This document shows, in pieces, positions 1 to 5,013 of a stretch of 5,465 bases of DNA. Position numbers and translations under genes: made by a program. Under the pieces are notes generated by a model. The model was given only the letters and a program-made list of their open reading frames with translations, did not search any database and had not been told where the DNA came from. Position 1 is the first letter of the stretch; each line of letters starts with the position of its first letter. This DNA is from Streptomyces speibonae (GTDB taxonomy: Bacteria; Actinomycetota; Actinomycetes; Streptomycetales; Streptomycetaceae): contig KL568543.1 in NCBI GenBank assembly GCA_000715605.1, positions 197,419-202,883 of the forward strand. The letters run 5' to 3'.

Positions 1-51
1 GAGCCGGGAACGGAGCGGCAGGCCGGTACGGGGTGTCTCGCTTACGTCCAC
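1..51 (-). CDS. Possible N-terminus of a leftward gene of unknown function (partial)
   Basis: Reading leftward from a GTG at 51-49, the frame stays open to the window edge and gives MDVSETPRTGLPLRSRL. Only 17 residues are visible, too few to identify a family. An arginine-rich stretch before the edge would suit the cytoplasmic start of a membrane protein such as a sensor kinase, but that is a guess. No Shine-Dalgarno sequence precedes the GTG. Instead a TATGGT hexamer lies six bases upstream, the spacing expected of a leaderless transcript beginning at the start codon. The gene would be divergent from the LURP-one-related gene. It could equally be a chance open frame. Confidence 0.3.
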   Translation of the reverse strand, partial: MDVSETPRTGLPLRSRL

Positions 52-57
52 GCGCAG

Positions 58-86
58 ACCATAGACGGCCGCCCCCGGGCGGTCGC
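58..86 (-). promoter_or_regulatory. Candidate leaderless promoter for the left-edge gene
   Basis: On the minus strand TATGGT (63-58) fits the actinobacterial -10 pattern TANNNT. It is preceded after 17 bases by GCGACC (86-81), which shares only the central GAC with the -35 consensus TTGACA. The -10 box ends six bases before the GTG at 51, so transcription would start at or next to the start codon. The -35 match is weak and the call rests mostly on spacing. Confidence 0.3.
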
Positions 87-270
87 GTCCCCCCTTCGGT
101 GCGGTGCCGGACGACGAAAGAGAACACGCGGCCGCCGGGGGTTCCTCATCTTTGGTCGTCGCGGGCAGCGACTTACGGAGACTGCGCGGGCCCGGGGCGC
201 GGGGGCACGATGACTGCGTCGGCGCCAAGACCGGCGCCGGCCGGTATCGACGACCCGCGGGAGCGCATCA
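87..270. other. Divergent intergenic region before the LURP-one-related gene
   Basis: No frame here looks coding: those that stay open are rich in arginine and proline and lack a recognisable domain. It should carry the promoter of the gene starting at 271. The best I can see is TTGGTC (152-157) and TACGGA (174-179) with a 16-base spacer, a poor match. A perfect 5-bp inverted repeat, GTCGC/GCGAC (158-162 and 168-172), lies inside that spacer and could be an operator or chance. Confidence 0.35.
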
Positions 271-867
271 GTGGACAGCACAGCAGGGGCAACCGGCGGC
301 CGGTTCACCGTCCGGCAGAAGATGACCCTCATGGTCAACCGCTATGTGGTGACCGAGACGCTGCCGGACGGCTCCGACGGCAGGGTCCTCGCCTTCGCCG
401 AACAGAAGCGGATGACGCTCAAGGAGCGGATGGAGTTCTACACCGACGAGTCCCGCAAGCAGCTCCTGTGCACCGCCACCGCCCGTCAGGTCGTCGACCT
501 GGGCGCCGTCTACGACGTGCGGGACGACCAGGAGCGTCTCCTCGGCACCTACCGCAAGAAGTTCGGCGCCTCCCTGCTGCGCTCCACCTGGGAGCTGGAG
601 CAGCCGGGCTCGGTCGACGCCGTCGGGCGGGAGCGCAACCGGTTCGTGGCCGTGGTGCGCAGGGTCTGGGACTTCCTGCCGTTCGACCTGGTGCCGTTCG
701 TCTGGCCGTACCACTTCGACTTCACCTCGGACGGCGGACCGGTGATGAAGGTCGACAAGAAGATCGGCCTGCGCGACCGCTACGTCGTCGACGTGGCCTC
801 GCCCGCCCTGGACCTGCGCCTGGCCATCGCCCAGGCCGTCGCCCTGGACGCGCTCCAGTCCCGCTGA
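271..867 (+). CDS. LURP-one-related (LOR) family protein, tubby-like fold
   Basis: This 198-residue protein resembles the LURP-one-related family, whose members share the tubby/phospholipid-scramblase beta-barrel wrapped around a hydrophobic C-terminal helix. Visible marks are the N-terminal FTVRQKMTLMVNRYVV strand pair (about 12-27), repeated short beta stretches, the aromatic segment RRVWDFLPFDLVPFVWPYHF (130-149), and the closing pair DRYVVDV (169-175) plus helix DLRLAIAQAVALDAL (181-195). There is no signal peptide or convincing membrane span, so it is probably cytosolic or membrane-associated. The GTG start at 271 is preceded by GGGAG (259-263) at seven bases, a better site than anything before the in-frame ATG at 322. 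The first ten residues look unconserved. Its biochemical role is unknown, and lipid or membrane binding is only inferred from the fold. A DUF1349 gene follows after 71 bp on the same strand. Confidence 0.85.
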   Translation: MDSTAGATGGRFTVRQKMTLMVNRYVVTETLPDGSDGRVLAFAEQKRMTLKERMEFYTDESRKQLLCTATARQVVDLGAVYDVRDDQERLLGTYRKKFGASLLRSTWELEQPGSVDAVGRERNRFVAVVRRVWDFLPFDLVPFVWPYHFDFTSDGGPVMKVDKKIGLRDRYVVDVASPALDLRLAIAQAVALDALQSR

Positions 868-938
868 CCGGGACCGCGCCGCCCGGCGGACCGGGCCCCG
901 GCCCCCCGGAGCCGCCCGCCGCCTGGAAGAATCCCGCC

Positions 939-1547
939 ATGGACCTGGACATCCCCGAGCTCCCCTTCCCGCTGCGCACCCACGGCCCCGACGGCTCCTG
1001 GTCCTACGAGGACGGCGTCCTCACCGGATGGGCGGGGCCCCGGCAGGACCGCTTCGTGCCGCCCACGGGTGAGTCCCTGGACCCCGCGGCCGACGCCCCG
1101 CGCCTCCTCGGCGCGCCCGAGGGCGACTTCCAGCTGATCGCCCGGGTCACGGTCGGCTTCGCCGCCACCTTCGACGCCGGCGTGCTCTACGTCCATGTCG
1201 GGGAGCGGGCCTGGGCCAAGCTCTGCCTGGAGTACTCGCCGGACGTGCCCACCCTGTGCACCGTGGTCACCCGGGGGCACTCCGACGACGCCAACTCCTT
1301 CACTGTGGACGGCAGTTCGATCTGGCTCCGGGTGAGCCGCACCGGCCGCGCCTTCGCCTTCCACGCCTCGCGCGACGGCGAGCGCTGGACCTTCGTCCGG
1401 CTCTTCACCCTCGATGACGAGAAGGAGACCGGAGCCGCGCTGGTCGGCTTCATGACGCAGTCCCCGATGGGGGAGGGCTGCGTGGTGACCTTCGACCACA
1501 TCGAGTACCGGCCGCACTGGCCGCACGACCTGCGGGACGGCAGCTGA
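939..1547 (+). CDS. DUF1349 domain-containing protein (concanavalin-like beta-sandwich)
   Basis: The 202-residue product looks like the DUF1349 family, small proteins with a concanavalin A-like jelly-roll related to yeast Ree1 (regulator of enolase). The family pattern is seen in FDAGVLYVHVGERAWAKLCLEY (strands at 78-99), then VVTRGHSDDANS (109-120), IWLRVSRTGRAFAFHASRDG (128-147), and ALVGFMTQSPMGEG (167-180) with a final strand CVVTFDHIEY (181-190). It covers almost the whole protein, so there is no extra domain and no signal peptide. The ATG at 939 has GGAAGA (925-930) eight bases upstream. The same frame stays open leftward to position 33, but that part overlaps the preceding gene out of frame and is low-complexity, so it was not included. 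The spacing suggests possible cotranscription with the LOR gene. No enzyme activity is known for the family; carbohydrate binding is only inferred from the fold. Confidence 0.85.
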   Translation: MDLDIPELPFPLRTHGPDGSWSYEDGVLTGWAGPRQDRFVPPTGESLDPAADAPRLLGAPEGDFQLIARVTVGFAATFDAGVLYVHVGERAWAKLCLEYSPDVPTLCTVVTRGHSDDANSFTVDGSSIWLRVSRTGRAFAFHASRDGERWTFVRLFTLDDEKETGAALVGFMTQSPMGEGCVVTFDHIEYRPHWPHDLRDGS

Positions 1548-1548
1548 G

Positions 1549-1574
1549 GGAATGAAAACAGGTGCTTGAAGGTT
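1549..1574 (+). promoter_or_regulatory. Candidate sigma-R (thiol-stress) promoter of the frnE-like gene
   Basis: GGAAT at 1549-1553 (GGGAAT if 1548 is included) is followed after exactly 18 bases by GTT at 1572-1574. This matches the known Streptomyces sigma-R consensus GGAAT-N18/19-GTT at every defined position. It starts two bases after the stop codon of the DUF1349 gene and points at the thiol-disulfide oxidoreductase starting at 1631. Sigma-R, held by the redox-sensing anti-sigma factor RsrA, drives disulfide-stress genes such as trxBA, so promoter and product agree. Transcription would begin near 1580, giving a leader of about 50 bases. Confidence 0.7.
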
Positions 1575-1583
1575 CACCCAATC

Positions 1584-1600
1584 GCGGAGGGAGTCTCCGC
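1584..1600 (+). other. Hairpin in the frnE-like leader
   Basis: GCGGAG (1584-1589) and CTCCGC (1595-1600) form a perfect 6-bp stem with a five-base loop, at the expected 5' end of the mRNA made from the sigma-R-type promoter. The left arm resembles a Shine-Dalgarno sequence but is too far from the ATG at 1631 to serve it. The CTCC of the right arm could alternatively pair with GGAG at 1615-1618, the likely ribosome binding site. A role in mRNA stability or translation control is possible but not shown. Confidence 0.35.
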
Positions 1601-1630
1601 AGCCGTACGACCCTGGAGAGAGCCGAGCCC

Positions 1631-2347
1631 ATGCGCGTCGAGATCTGGAGCGACATCGCCTGCCCCTGGTGCTACGTGGGAAAGGCCCGTTTCGAGAAGG
1701 CACTGGCCTCCTTCCCGCACCGTGATCAGGTCGAGGTGGTGCACCGGTCCTTCGAGCTGGACCCGGGCCGGGCCAAGGACGACGTCCAGCTGGTGGTCCC
1801 CATGCTCGCCGAGAAGTACGGGATGAGCGAGGCACAGGCCGAGGCCGCCCAGGACAACCTGATCGCCCAGGCCACCGCCGAGGGCCTGCCCTTCGCCACC
1901 CGTGGCAGGGACAGCGGCAACACCTTCGACATGCACCGGCTGCTGCACTTCGCCCGCGAGCAGGGCCGCCAGACGGAGCTGCTCGACGTGCTGTACCGGG
2001 CCAACTTCGGTGAGGAGCGCTCCGTCTTCAACGACGACGAGCGGCTCGTCGAACTGGCCACCGAGGCCGGCCTCGACCAGGACGCCGTGCGCCGGCTCCT
2101 CGACGACCCGCAGGCGTACGCCGATGAGGTCCGCGCGGACGAGCGCGAGGCCGCCGAGCTCGGCGCGCGAGGCGTGCCGTTCTTCGTGCTCGACCGCAAG
2201 TACGGCGTCTCCGGCGCCCAGCCCGCCGAGGTCTTCGCCCAGGCCCTGAACCAGGCCTGGGGCGACCGCCCGCCGCTGCGGATGGCCGGCGCCGACGCCG
2301 ACGCCGAGGCCTGTGGCCCGGACGGATGCGCGGTGCCGCAGAAGTAG
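1631..2347 (+). CDS. frnE: FrnE-like DsbA-family dithiol oxidoreductase
   Basis: This 238-residue protein belongs to the DsbA/FrnE group of thioredoxin-fold oxidoreductases, often labelled 2-hydroxychromene-2-carboxylate isomerase-like. The first strand VEIWSDIACPWCYVGK carries the CXXC active site as CPWC (C11, C14). A helical insert follows (about 55-175), then the cis-proline loop GVPFFVLD (V182-P183) beside the active site, and the final KYGVSGAQPAEVF element. The C-terminus ends in CGPDGC (C228, C233), a CX4C pair also described in Deinococcus radiodurans FrnE, where a second redox motif works with the CXXC. There is no signal peptide, so it is cytoplasmic. The ATG at 1631 was chosen because GGAGAG (1615-1620) precedes it and the fold begins there; the longer frame from 1562 would start inside the promoter. 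The likely role is disulfide exchange or reduction during oxidative stress; the natural substrate is unknown. The symbol is by family resemblance. Confidence 0.9.
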   Translation: MRVEIWSDIACPWCYVGKARFEKALASFPHRDQVEVVHRSFELDPGRAKDDVQLVVPMLAEKYGMSEAQAEAAQDNLIAQATAEGLPFATRGRDSGNTFDMHRLLHFAREQGRQTELLDVLYRANFGEERSVFNDDERLVELATEAGLDQDAVRRLLDDPQAYADEVRADEREAAELGARGVPFFVLDRKYGVSGAQPAEVFAQALNQAWGDRPPLRMAGADADAEACGPDGCAVPQK

Positions 2348-2387
2348 GCGGGGCCCCGGCGGAAGAAAAACGCAGGTCGGCGCGGAT

Positions 2388-2426
2388 GCATAAGGGTTCC
2401 TTTGCGGTACCGCGCAGAATGCGGCA
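2388..2426 (+). promoter_or_regulatory. Candidate promoter/operator region of the class V aminotransferase gene
   Basis: This spacer is noticeably more AT-rich than its surroundings. CAGAAT (2415-2420) matches four of six bases of the -10 consensus and lies six bases before an ATG at 2427, so transcription could begin there. No -35 like TTGACA sits 17-18 bases upstream. In its place are a perfect 10-bp palindrome GCGGTACCGC (2404-2413) and, just before, a bulged inverted repeat GCA-T-AAGG/CCTT-TGC (2388-2405). These may be a binding site for a regulator. The evidence is geometric only. Confidence 0.3.
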
Positions 2427-2462
2427 ATGGACGGGGAGGTGGCGGGGCCGCAGAGTGGTTCC

Positions 2463-3515
2463 ATGGAGACCTTCGAGAGCCTCGTGCGTACCGAGTTCAC
2501 CCCGAAGCACACCTACCTGAACACCGCGAGCAACGCCCTCCTGCCCGCCCGTACGGTGGCCGCGCTCCAGGACGCCGCGCGCCTGCGCGCCGAGGGCGCC
2601 TCGCTGAACCCCCTGTTCGCCGACGTCGAGGCCTGCCGTGCCGCCTACGCCCGGCTGGCCGGCGTCCCGGTGGAGCGGGTGGCGGTCGGGGCGACGGTCG
2701 CCCTGTACACCTCCCTGGTCGCGGCCTCGCTGCCGGCGGGCGCCGAAGTCCTCACGGCGGAGGGCGACTTCTCCTCCGTACTGAACCCCTTCCACACCCG
2801 GGGCGACCTCAAGGTGCGGGCCGTGCCGCTGGAGCGGCTCGCCGACTCCGTGCGGCCGGGCACCGCGCTGGCCGCGGTCAGCGCCGTGCAGTCCGCCGAC
2901 GGCCGGATCGCCGATCTGGCCGCGCTGCGCGAGGCGGCCCGCGCCCACGGGGCCCGCACCTACGTCGACTTCTCCCAGGCGGCCGGCTGGCTCCCGGTGA
3001 CGGCCGACCTGTGCGACTACAGCGTCACCATCGCCTACAAGTGGCTGCTCGGCACGCACGGGGCGGCCTTCCTCGTGGTCCCCGAGGACTTCGGCGATCT
3101 GACGCCGGTGCAGGCGGGCTGGGCCTCCGGGGAGAACCCCTGGGACAGCTGCTACGGCCCCGTCACGGAACTCGCCCACTCCGCGCGGCGGTTCGACACC
3201 AGCCACGCCCTGCTCGACTACGCGGCACTGCGGGCCTCCCTCGGGCTGGTCGAGGAGCTCGGCGTGGACGCCGTCCGGGCCCACGACCTGGCCCTCGCCG
3301 ACCGGTTCCGCGACGGCCTCGCGGCCCTGGGCCACCGGCCCGTGCCCGCGCCCGGCTCACCGATCGTCTCCGTGCCGGGCCTCGGCCGGCTCCAGCCGGA
3401 GCTGGCCGAGGCGGGGATCCAGGTGTCGGACCGCGCGGGCAACCTGCGGGCGTCCTTCCACCTGTACAACACGGCGGACGACGTGGACCGGCTGCTGGAC
3501 GCGCTGCGCGGCTGA
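2463..3515 (+). CDS. Aminotransferase class V-fold PLP-dependent enzyme
   Basis: The 350-residue product is a fold-type I PLP enzyme of the aminotransferase class V / cysteine desulfurase / kynureninase group. Visible marks are the N-terminal YLNTASNALLP (18-28), the cofactor-aspartate segment YVDFSQAAGW with D169 and Q172, and CDYSVTIAYKWLLGTHGAAF with K193 as the presumed Schiff-base lysine. A C-terminal small domain ends in RASFHLYNTADDVDRLLDAL. The exact reaction cannot be read from sequence: it could be an aminotransferase, lyase or desulfurase, and no catalytic cysteine loop typical of desulfurases stands out. The start is uncertain. The ATG at 2463 begins where family similarity begins, but its ribosome site is weak; an in-frame ATG at 2427 would add 12 residues, including two codons rare in this genome type (AGT, GGT). 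The gene converges on ectD. Adjacency does not prove a role in ectoine metabolism, though ectoine-derived 2,4-diaminobutyrate is an amino substrate worth considering. Confidence 0.85.
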   Translation: METFESLVRTEFTPKHTYLNTASNALLPARTVAALQDAARLRAEGASLNPLFADVEACRAAYARLAGVPVERVAVGATVALYTSLVAASLPAGAEVLTAEGDFSSVLNPFHTRGDLKVRAVPLERLADSVRPGTALAAVSAVQSADGRIADLAALREAARAHGARTYVDFSQAAGWLPVTADLCDYSVTIAYKWLLGTHGAAFLVVPEDFGDLTPVQAGWASGENPWDSCYGPVTELAHSARRFDTSHALLDYAALRASLGLVEELGVDAVRAHDLALADRFRDGLAALGHRPVPAPGSPIVSVPGLGRLQPELAEAGIQVSDRAGNLRASFHLYNTADDVDRLLDALRG

Positions 3516-3534
3516 CCCACCGCCGGGCACGGCA

Positions 3535-3578
3535 GCGGGCCGGTGCCTCCTTGTCCCACACGAGGAGGCCCGGCCCGC
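3535..3578. terminator. Long bulged hairpin, probable bidirectional terminator
   Basis: The left arm (3535-3551) and right arm (3563-3578) pair over 16 bp, interrupted by one bulged T at 3544. A G-T wobble (3552/3562) and a G-C pair (3553/3561) can extend the stem, leaving a seven-base loop. It lies 20 bp after the stop of the class V aminotransferase gene and faces the 3' end of ectD, so it can end transcripts from both sides. There is no U-tract, as is common for Streptomyces terminators. Confidence 0.75.
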
Positions 3579-3594
3579 GGTCTGTGTCACACGG

Positions 3595-3627
3595 TCACTT
3601 CACCGGGGTGAAGTCCCGCGCCCCGAT
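3595..3627 (-). pseudogene. Displaced copy of the 3' end of ectD
   Basis: Read leftward, these bases encode IGARDFTPVK followed by TGA. The true end of EctD is IGARDFTPVR followed by TGA, 81 bp upstream on the same strand and in the same frame. The displaced copy uses ATC and GCG, where the attached copy uses the rarer ATT and GCT. The intervening codons contain no stop other than EctD's own TGA, so readthrough would add 26 residues ending in this copy. It is probably a leftover gene end after an insertion or tandem duplication, not an independent gene. Confidence 0.6.
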
Positions 3628-3628
3628 G
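3602..3628. repeat. 27-bp imperfect direct repeat, copy 1 (downstream of ectD)
   Basis: This segment matches 3683-3709 at 25 of 27 positions, with the two mismatches at 3619 and 3626. Similarity stops sharply on both sides. It forms the core of the displaced ectD end. Confidence 0.8.
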
Positions 3629-3638
3629 CTGTGTCTGT

Positions 3639-3656
3639 CCGGGGGGCAACCCCCGG
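3639..3656 (-). terminator. GC hairpin downstream of ectD, possible terminator
   Basis: CCGGGGG (3639-3645) and CCCCCGG (3650-3656) form a perfect 7-bp stem around a four-base loop. It lies 20 bp past the ectD stop, inside the segment separating the two copies of the ectD end. It is followed by a second palindrome-rich run (CCCCGGCCGGGG, 3659-3670). No T-run follows. It may act as a terminator or mRNA 3'-end stabiliser for the ect operon, with the larger hairpin at 3535-3578 as backup. Confidence 0.5.
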
Positions 3657-3675
3657 GCCCCCGGCCGGGGCGGGT

Positions 3676-4572
3676 TCAGCGGACCGGGGTGAAGTCCCGA
3701 GCCCCAATGAACTCCGGGCGCCGGATCGGTGCCGCGAAGGGCTCGACCGCCGCGTTCTCGACGCTGTTGAAGACGATGAACACGTTGCTGCGCGGGTACG
3801 GCGTGATGTTGTCGCCGGAGCCGTGCATGGCGTTGCAGTCGAACCAGGTCGCCGAGCCCGCCTTGCCGGTGAACAGCTTGATGCCGTACTCCGAGGCCAT
3901 CTTCGTCAGCGCCTCGTCCGACGGCGTCCCCGCGTCCTGCATCTGCAGGGACTTCTTGTAGTTGTCCTTCGGCGTGGCGCCCGCGCACCCGAGGAACGTC
4001 TTGTGCGACCCCGGCATGATCATGAGACCGCCGTTGGTGTCGTAGTTCTCGGTGAGCGCGATCGAGACCGAGATGGTGCGCATGTTCGGCAGGCCGTCCT
4101 CGGCGTGCCAGGTCTCGAAGTCGGAGTGCCAGTAGAAGCCGCTGGCACCGAAGCCCGGCTTGACGTTGATCCGCGACTGGTGCACGTAGACGTCCGAGCC
4201 GAGGATCTGCCGGGCCCGGCCGACGACCCGCTCGTCGCGCACCAGCTTGGCGAAGACCTCGCTGATCTTGTGCACTTCGAAGACGGACCGGATCTCCTTG
4301 GACTTCGGCTCCACGATGGAGCGCTCGTCCGCACGGATGTCCGGGTCGGTGACCAGCCGCTCGAGCTCGCGCTGGTACTCGCCCACCTCGTCCGGCCCGA
4401 TGAGCTGGCCGATGGCGAGGAAGCCGTCGCGGTCCAGGGCCTGCAGGTCAGCGGCCGAGACGGGGCCGGGGGTGTCCGGGGAGCCCCAGACGACCGGGTC
4501 CTGCCGGGGAGTGGCCACCTCGGTGGCGCCGCGGGTGGGGTAGAGATCGGTGACGTTCGTGTGCGTGGTCAC
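3676..4572 (-). CDS. ectD: Ectoine hydroxylase
   Basis: EctD is a cytoplasmic Fe(II)/2-oxoglutarate-dependent dioxygenase (PhyH superfamily) that converts ectoine, 2-oxoglutarate and O2 to 5-hydroxyectoine, succinate and CO2. The 298-residue length is normal for the family. The EctD signature FYWHSDFETWHAEDGLP occupies 146-162 and supplies the iron ligands H149 and D151. The third ligand is H250 in DCNAMHGSGDN, and R261 in YPRSN is the expected 2-oxoglutarate carboxylate anchor. VHQSRINVKPGFGASG (130-145) is also typical. The start is a GTG six bases after the ectC stop, with GAGGAGG (4590-4584) eleven bases upstream inside the ectC end, indicating translational coupling. It is the last gene of the visible operon. 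The last codons use ATT and GCT, unusual for this gene, and lie in a 27-bp repeat whose other copy sits past the stop. Confidence 0.97.
   Translation of the reverse strand: MTTHTNVTDLYPTRGATEVATPRQDPVVWGSPDTPGPVSAADLQALDRDGFLAIGQLIGPDEVGEYQRELERLVTDPDIRADERSIVEPKSKEIRSVFEVHKISEVFAKLVRDERVVGRARQILGSDVYVHQSRINVKPGFGASGFYWHSDFETWHAEDGLPNMRTISVSIALTENYDTNGGLMIMPGSHKTFLGCAGATPKDNYKKSLQMQDAGTPSDEALTKMASEYGIKLFTGKAGSATWFDCNAMHGSGDNITPYPRSNVFIVFNSVENAAVEPFAAPIRRPEFIGARDFTPVR
3683..3709. repeat. 27-bp imperfect direct repeat, copy 2 (inside the ectD 3' end)
   Basis: This is the coding copy, specifying the IGARDFTPV end of EctD. It lies exactly 81 bp from copy 1 (3602-3628), so both copies are in the same reading frame. 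The spacing and the sharp limits of identity resemble duplicated attachment sites at a gene 3' end or a small tandem duplication. Confidence 0.8.
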
Positions 4573-4578
4573 GGTGAC

Positions 4579-4977
4579 TCACACCTCCTCGGTGAGCAGC
4601 GGGTAGACGCCGTTCTCGTCGTGGTCCTCCCGTCCGGTGACGGGGGGGTTGAAGACACAGATGCAGTGGAAGTCCTCCTTGACCTTGAGCGTGTGGCGCT
4701 CGTGGCCGTCGAGGAGGTACATGGTGCCGGGCGTGATGGTGTATGTCTTCCCGGTCTCGCGGTCGGTCAGTTCGGCCTCGCCCTTGGTGCAGACGACGGC
4801 CTCGATGTGGTTCGCGTACCACATCGACGTCTCCGTACCCGCGTACAGGATCGTCTCGTGCAGGGAGAAGCCGACCTTCTCCTTGGCGAGCACGATGCGC
4901 TTGCTCTCCCACGTGCCGGACGCGGATTTCACGTGCCGGTCGGTGCCTTCGATCTCCTTGAACGAACGGACGATCAC
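4579..4977 (-). CDS. ectC: L-ectoine synthase
   Basis: EctC is a cytoplasmic cupin enzyme that cyclises N-gamma-acetyl-L-2,4-diaminobutyrate to ectoine with loss of water. The 132-residue length is standard. The protein opens with the family pattern [16 protein letters not shown] and contains [11 protein letters not shown] (51-61), [14 protein letters not shown] (84-97) and [21 protein letters not shown] (107-127). By alignment to characterised EctC, the metal ligands should be E59, Y87 and H95, with Y54 in the active site; all are present. The start is a GTG at 4977, with GAGGAGG (4996-4990) twelve bases upstream, a rather long spacing, but no closer start fits the family. It follows ectB after 36 bp and overlaps the ectD ribosome binding site, so the three genes form one operon. 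Confidence 0.97.
   Translation of the reverse strand: MIVRSFKEIEGTDRHVKSASGTWESKRIVLAKEKVGFSLHETILYAGTETSMWYANHIEAVVCTKGEAELTDRETGKTYTITPGTMYLLDGHERHTLKVKEDFHCICVFNPPVTGREDHDENGVYPLLTEEV
4584..4590 (-). promoter_or_regulatory. Shine-Dalgarno of ectD inside the end of ectC
   Basis: GAGGAGG on the minus strand lies in the last codons of ectC, just before its TGA (4581-4579), and eleven bases before the ectD GTG. Ribosomes finishing ectC would uncover or reuse this site, so the two proteins are probably made in linked amounts. Confidence 0.7.
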
Positions 4978-5013
4978 GGTGTTGCGATGCCTCCTCGGCT
5001 CGGACGGTGTGTT

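Noticed and set aside
33..938. Open frame continuing upstream of the DUF1349 ATG in the same phase
   Set aside because: It overlaps the LURP-one-related gene in a different frame and reads as arginine/proline/glycine-rich low complexity, typical of an out-of-frame shadow in GC-rich DNA. The family similarity begins at the ATG at 939, which has its own ribosome site.
2349..2358. CGGGGCCCCG palindrome after the frnE-like stop as a terminator
   Set aside because: It is a perfect palindrome with no loop bases and cannot form a stable intramolecular hairpin of useful length. The following A-run is on the wrong strand for a U-tract.
780..3335. Long minus-strand open frames opposite the DUF1349, frnE-like and aminotransferase genes
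   Set aside because: They are antisense to well-supported genes, have biased R/A/G/P composition and show no recognisable domain.
3602..3709. A CRISPR array or longer tandem repeat
   Set aside because: There are only two copies of the 27-bp unit, one of them coding, with a single spacer full of palindromes and no third unit.
2402..3961. Long plus-strand frame spanning the aminotransferase gene and running into ectD antisense
   Set aside because: It lies out of frame with the real aminotransferase gene and antisense to ectD, and its composition is arginine/proline/glycine-rich.
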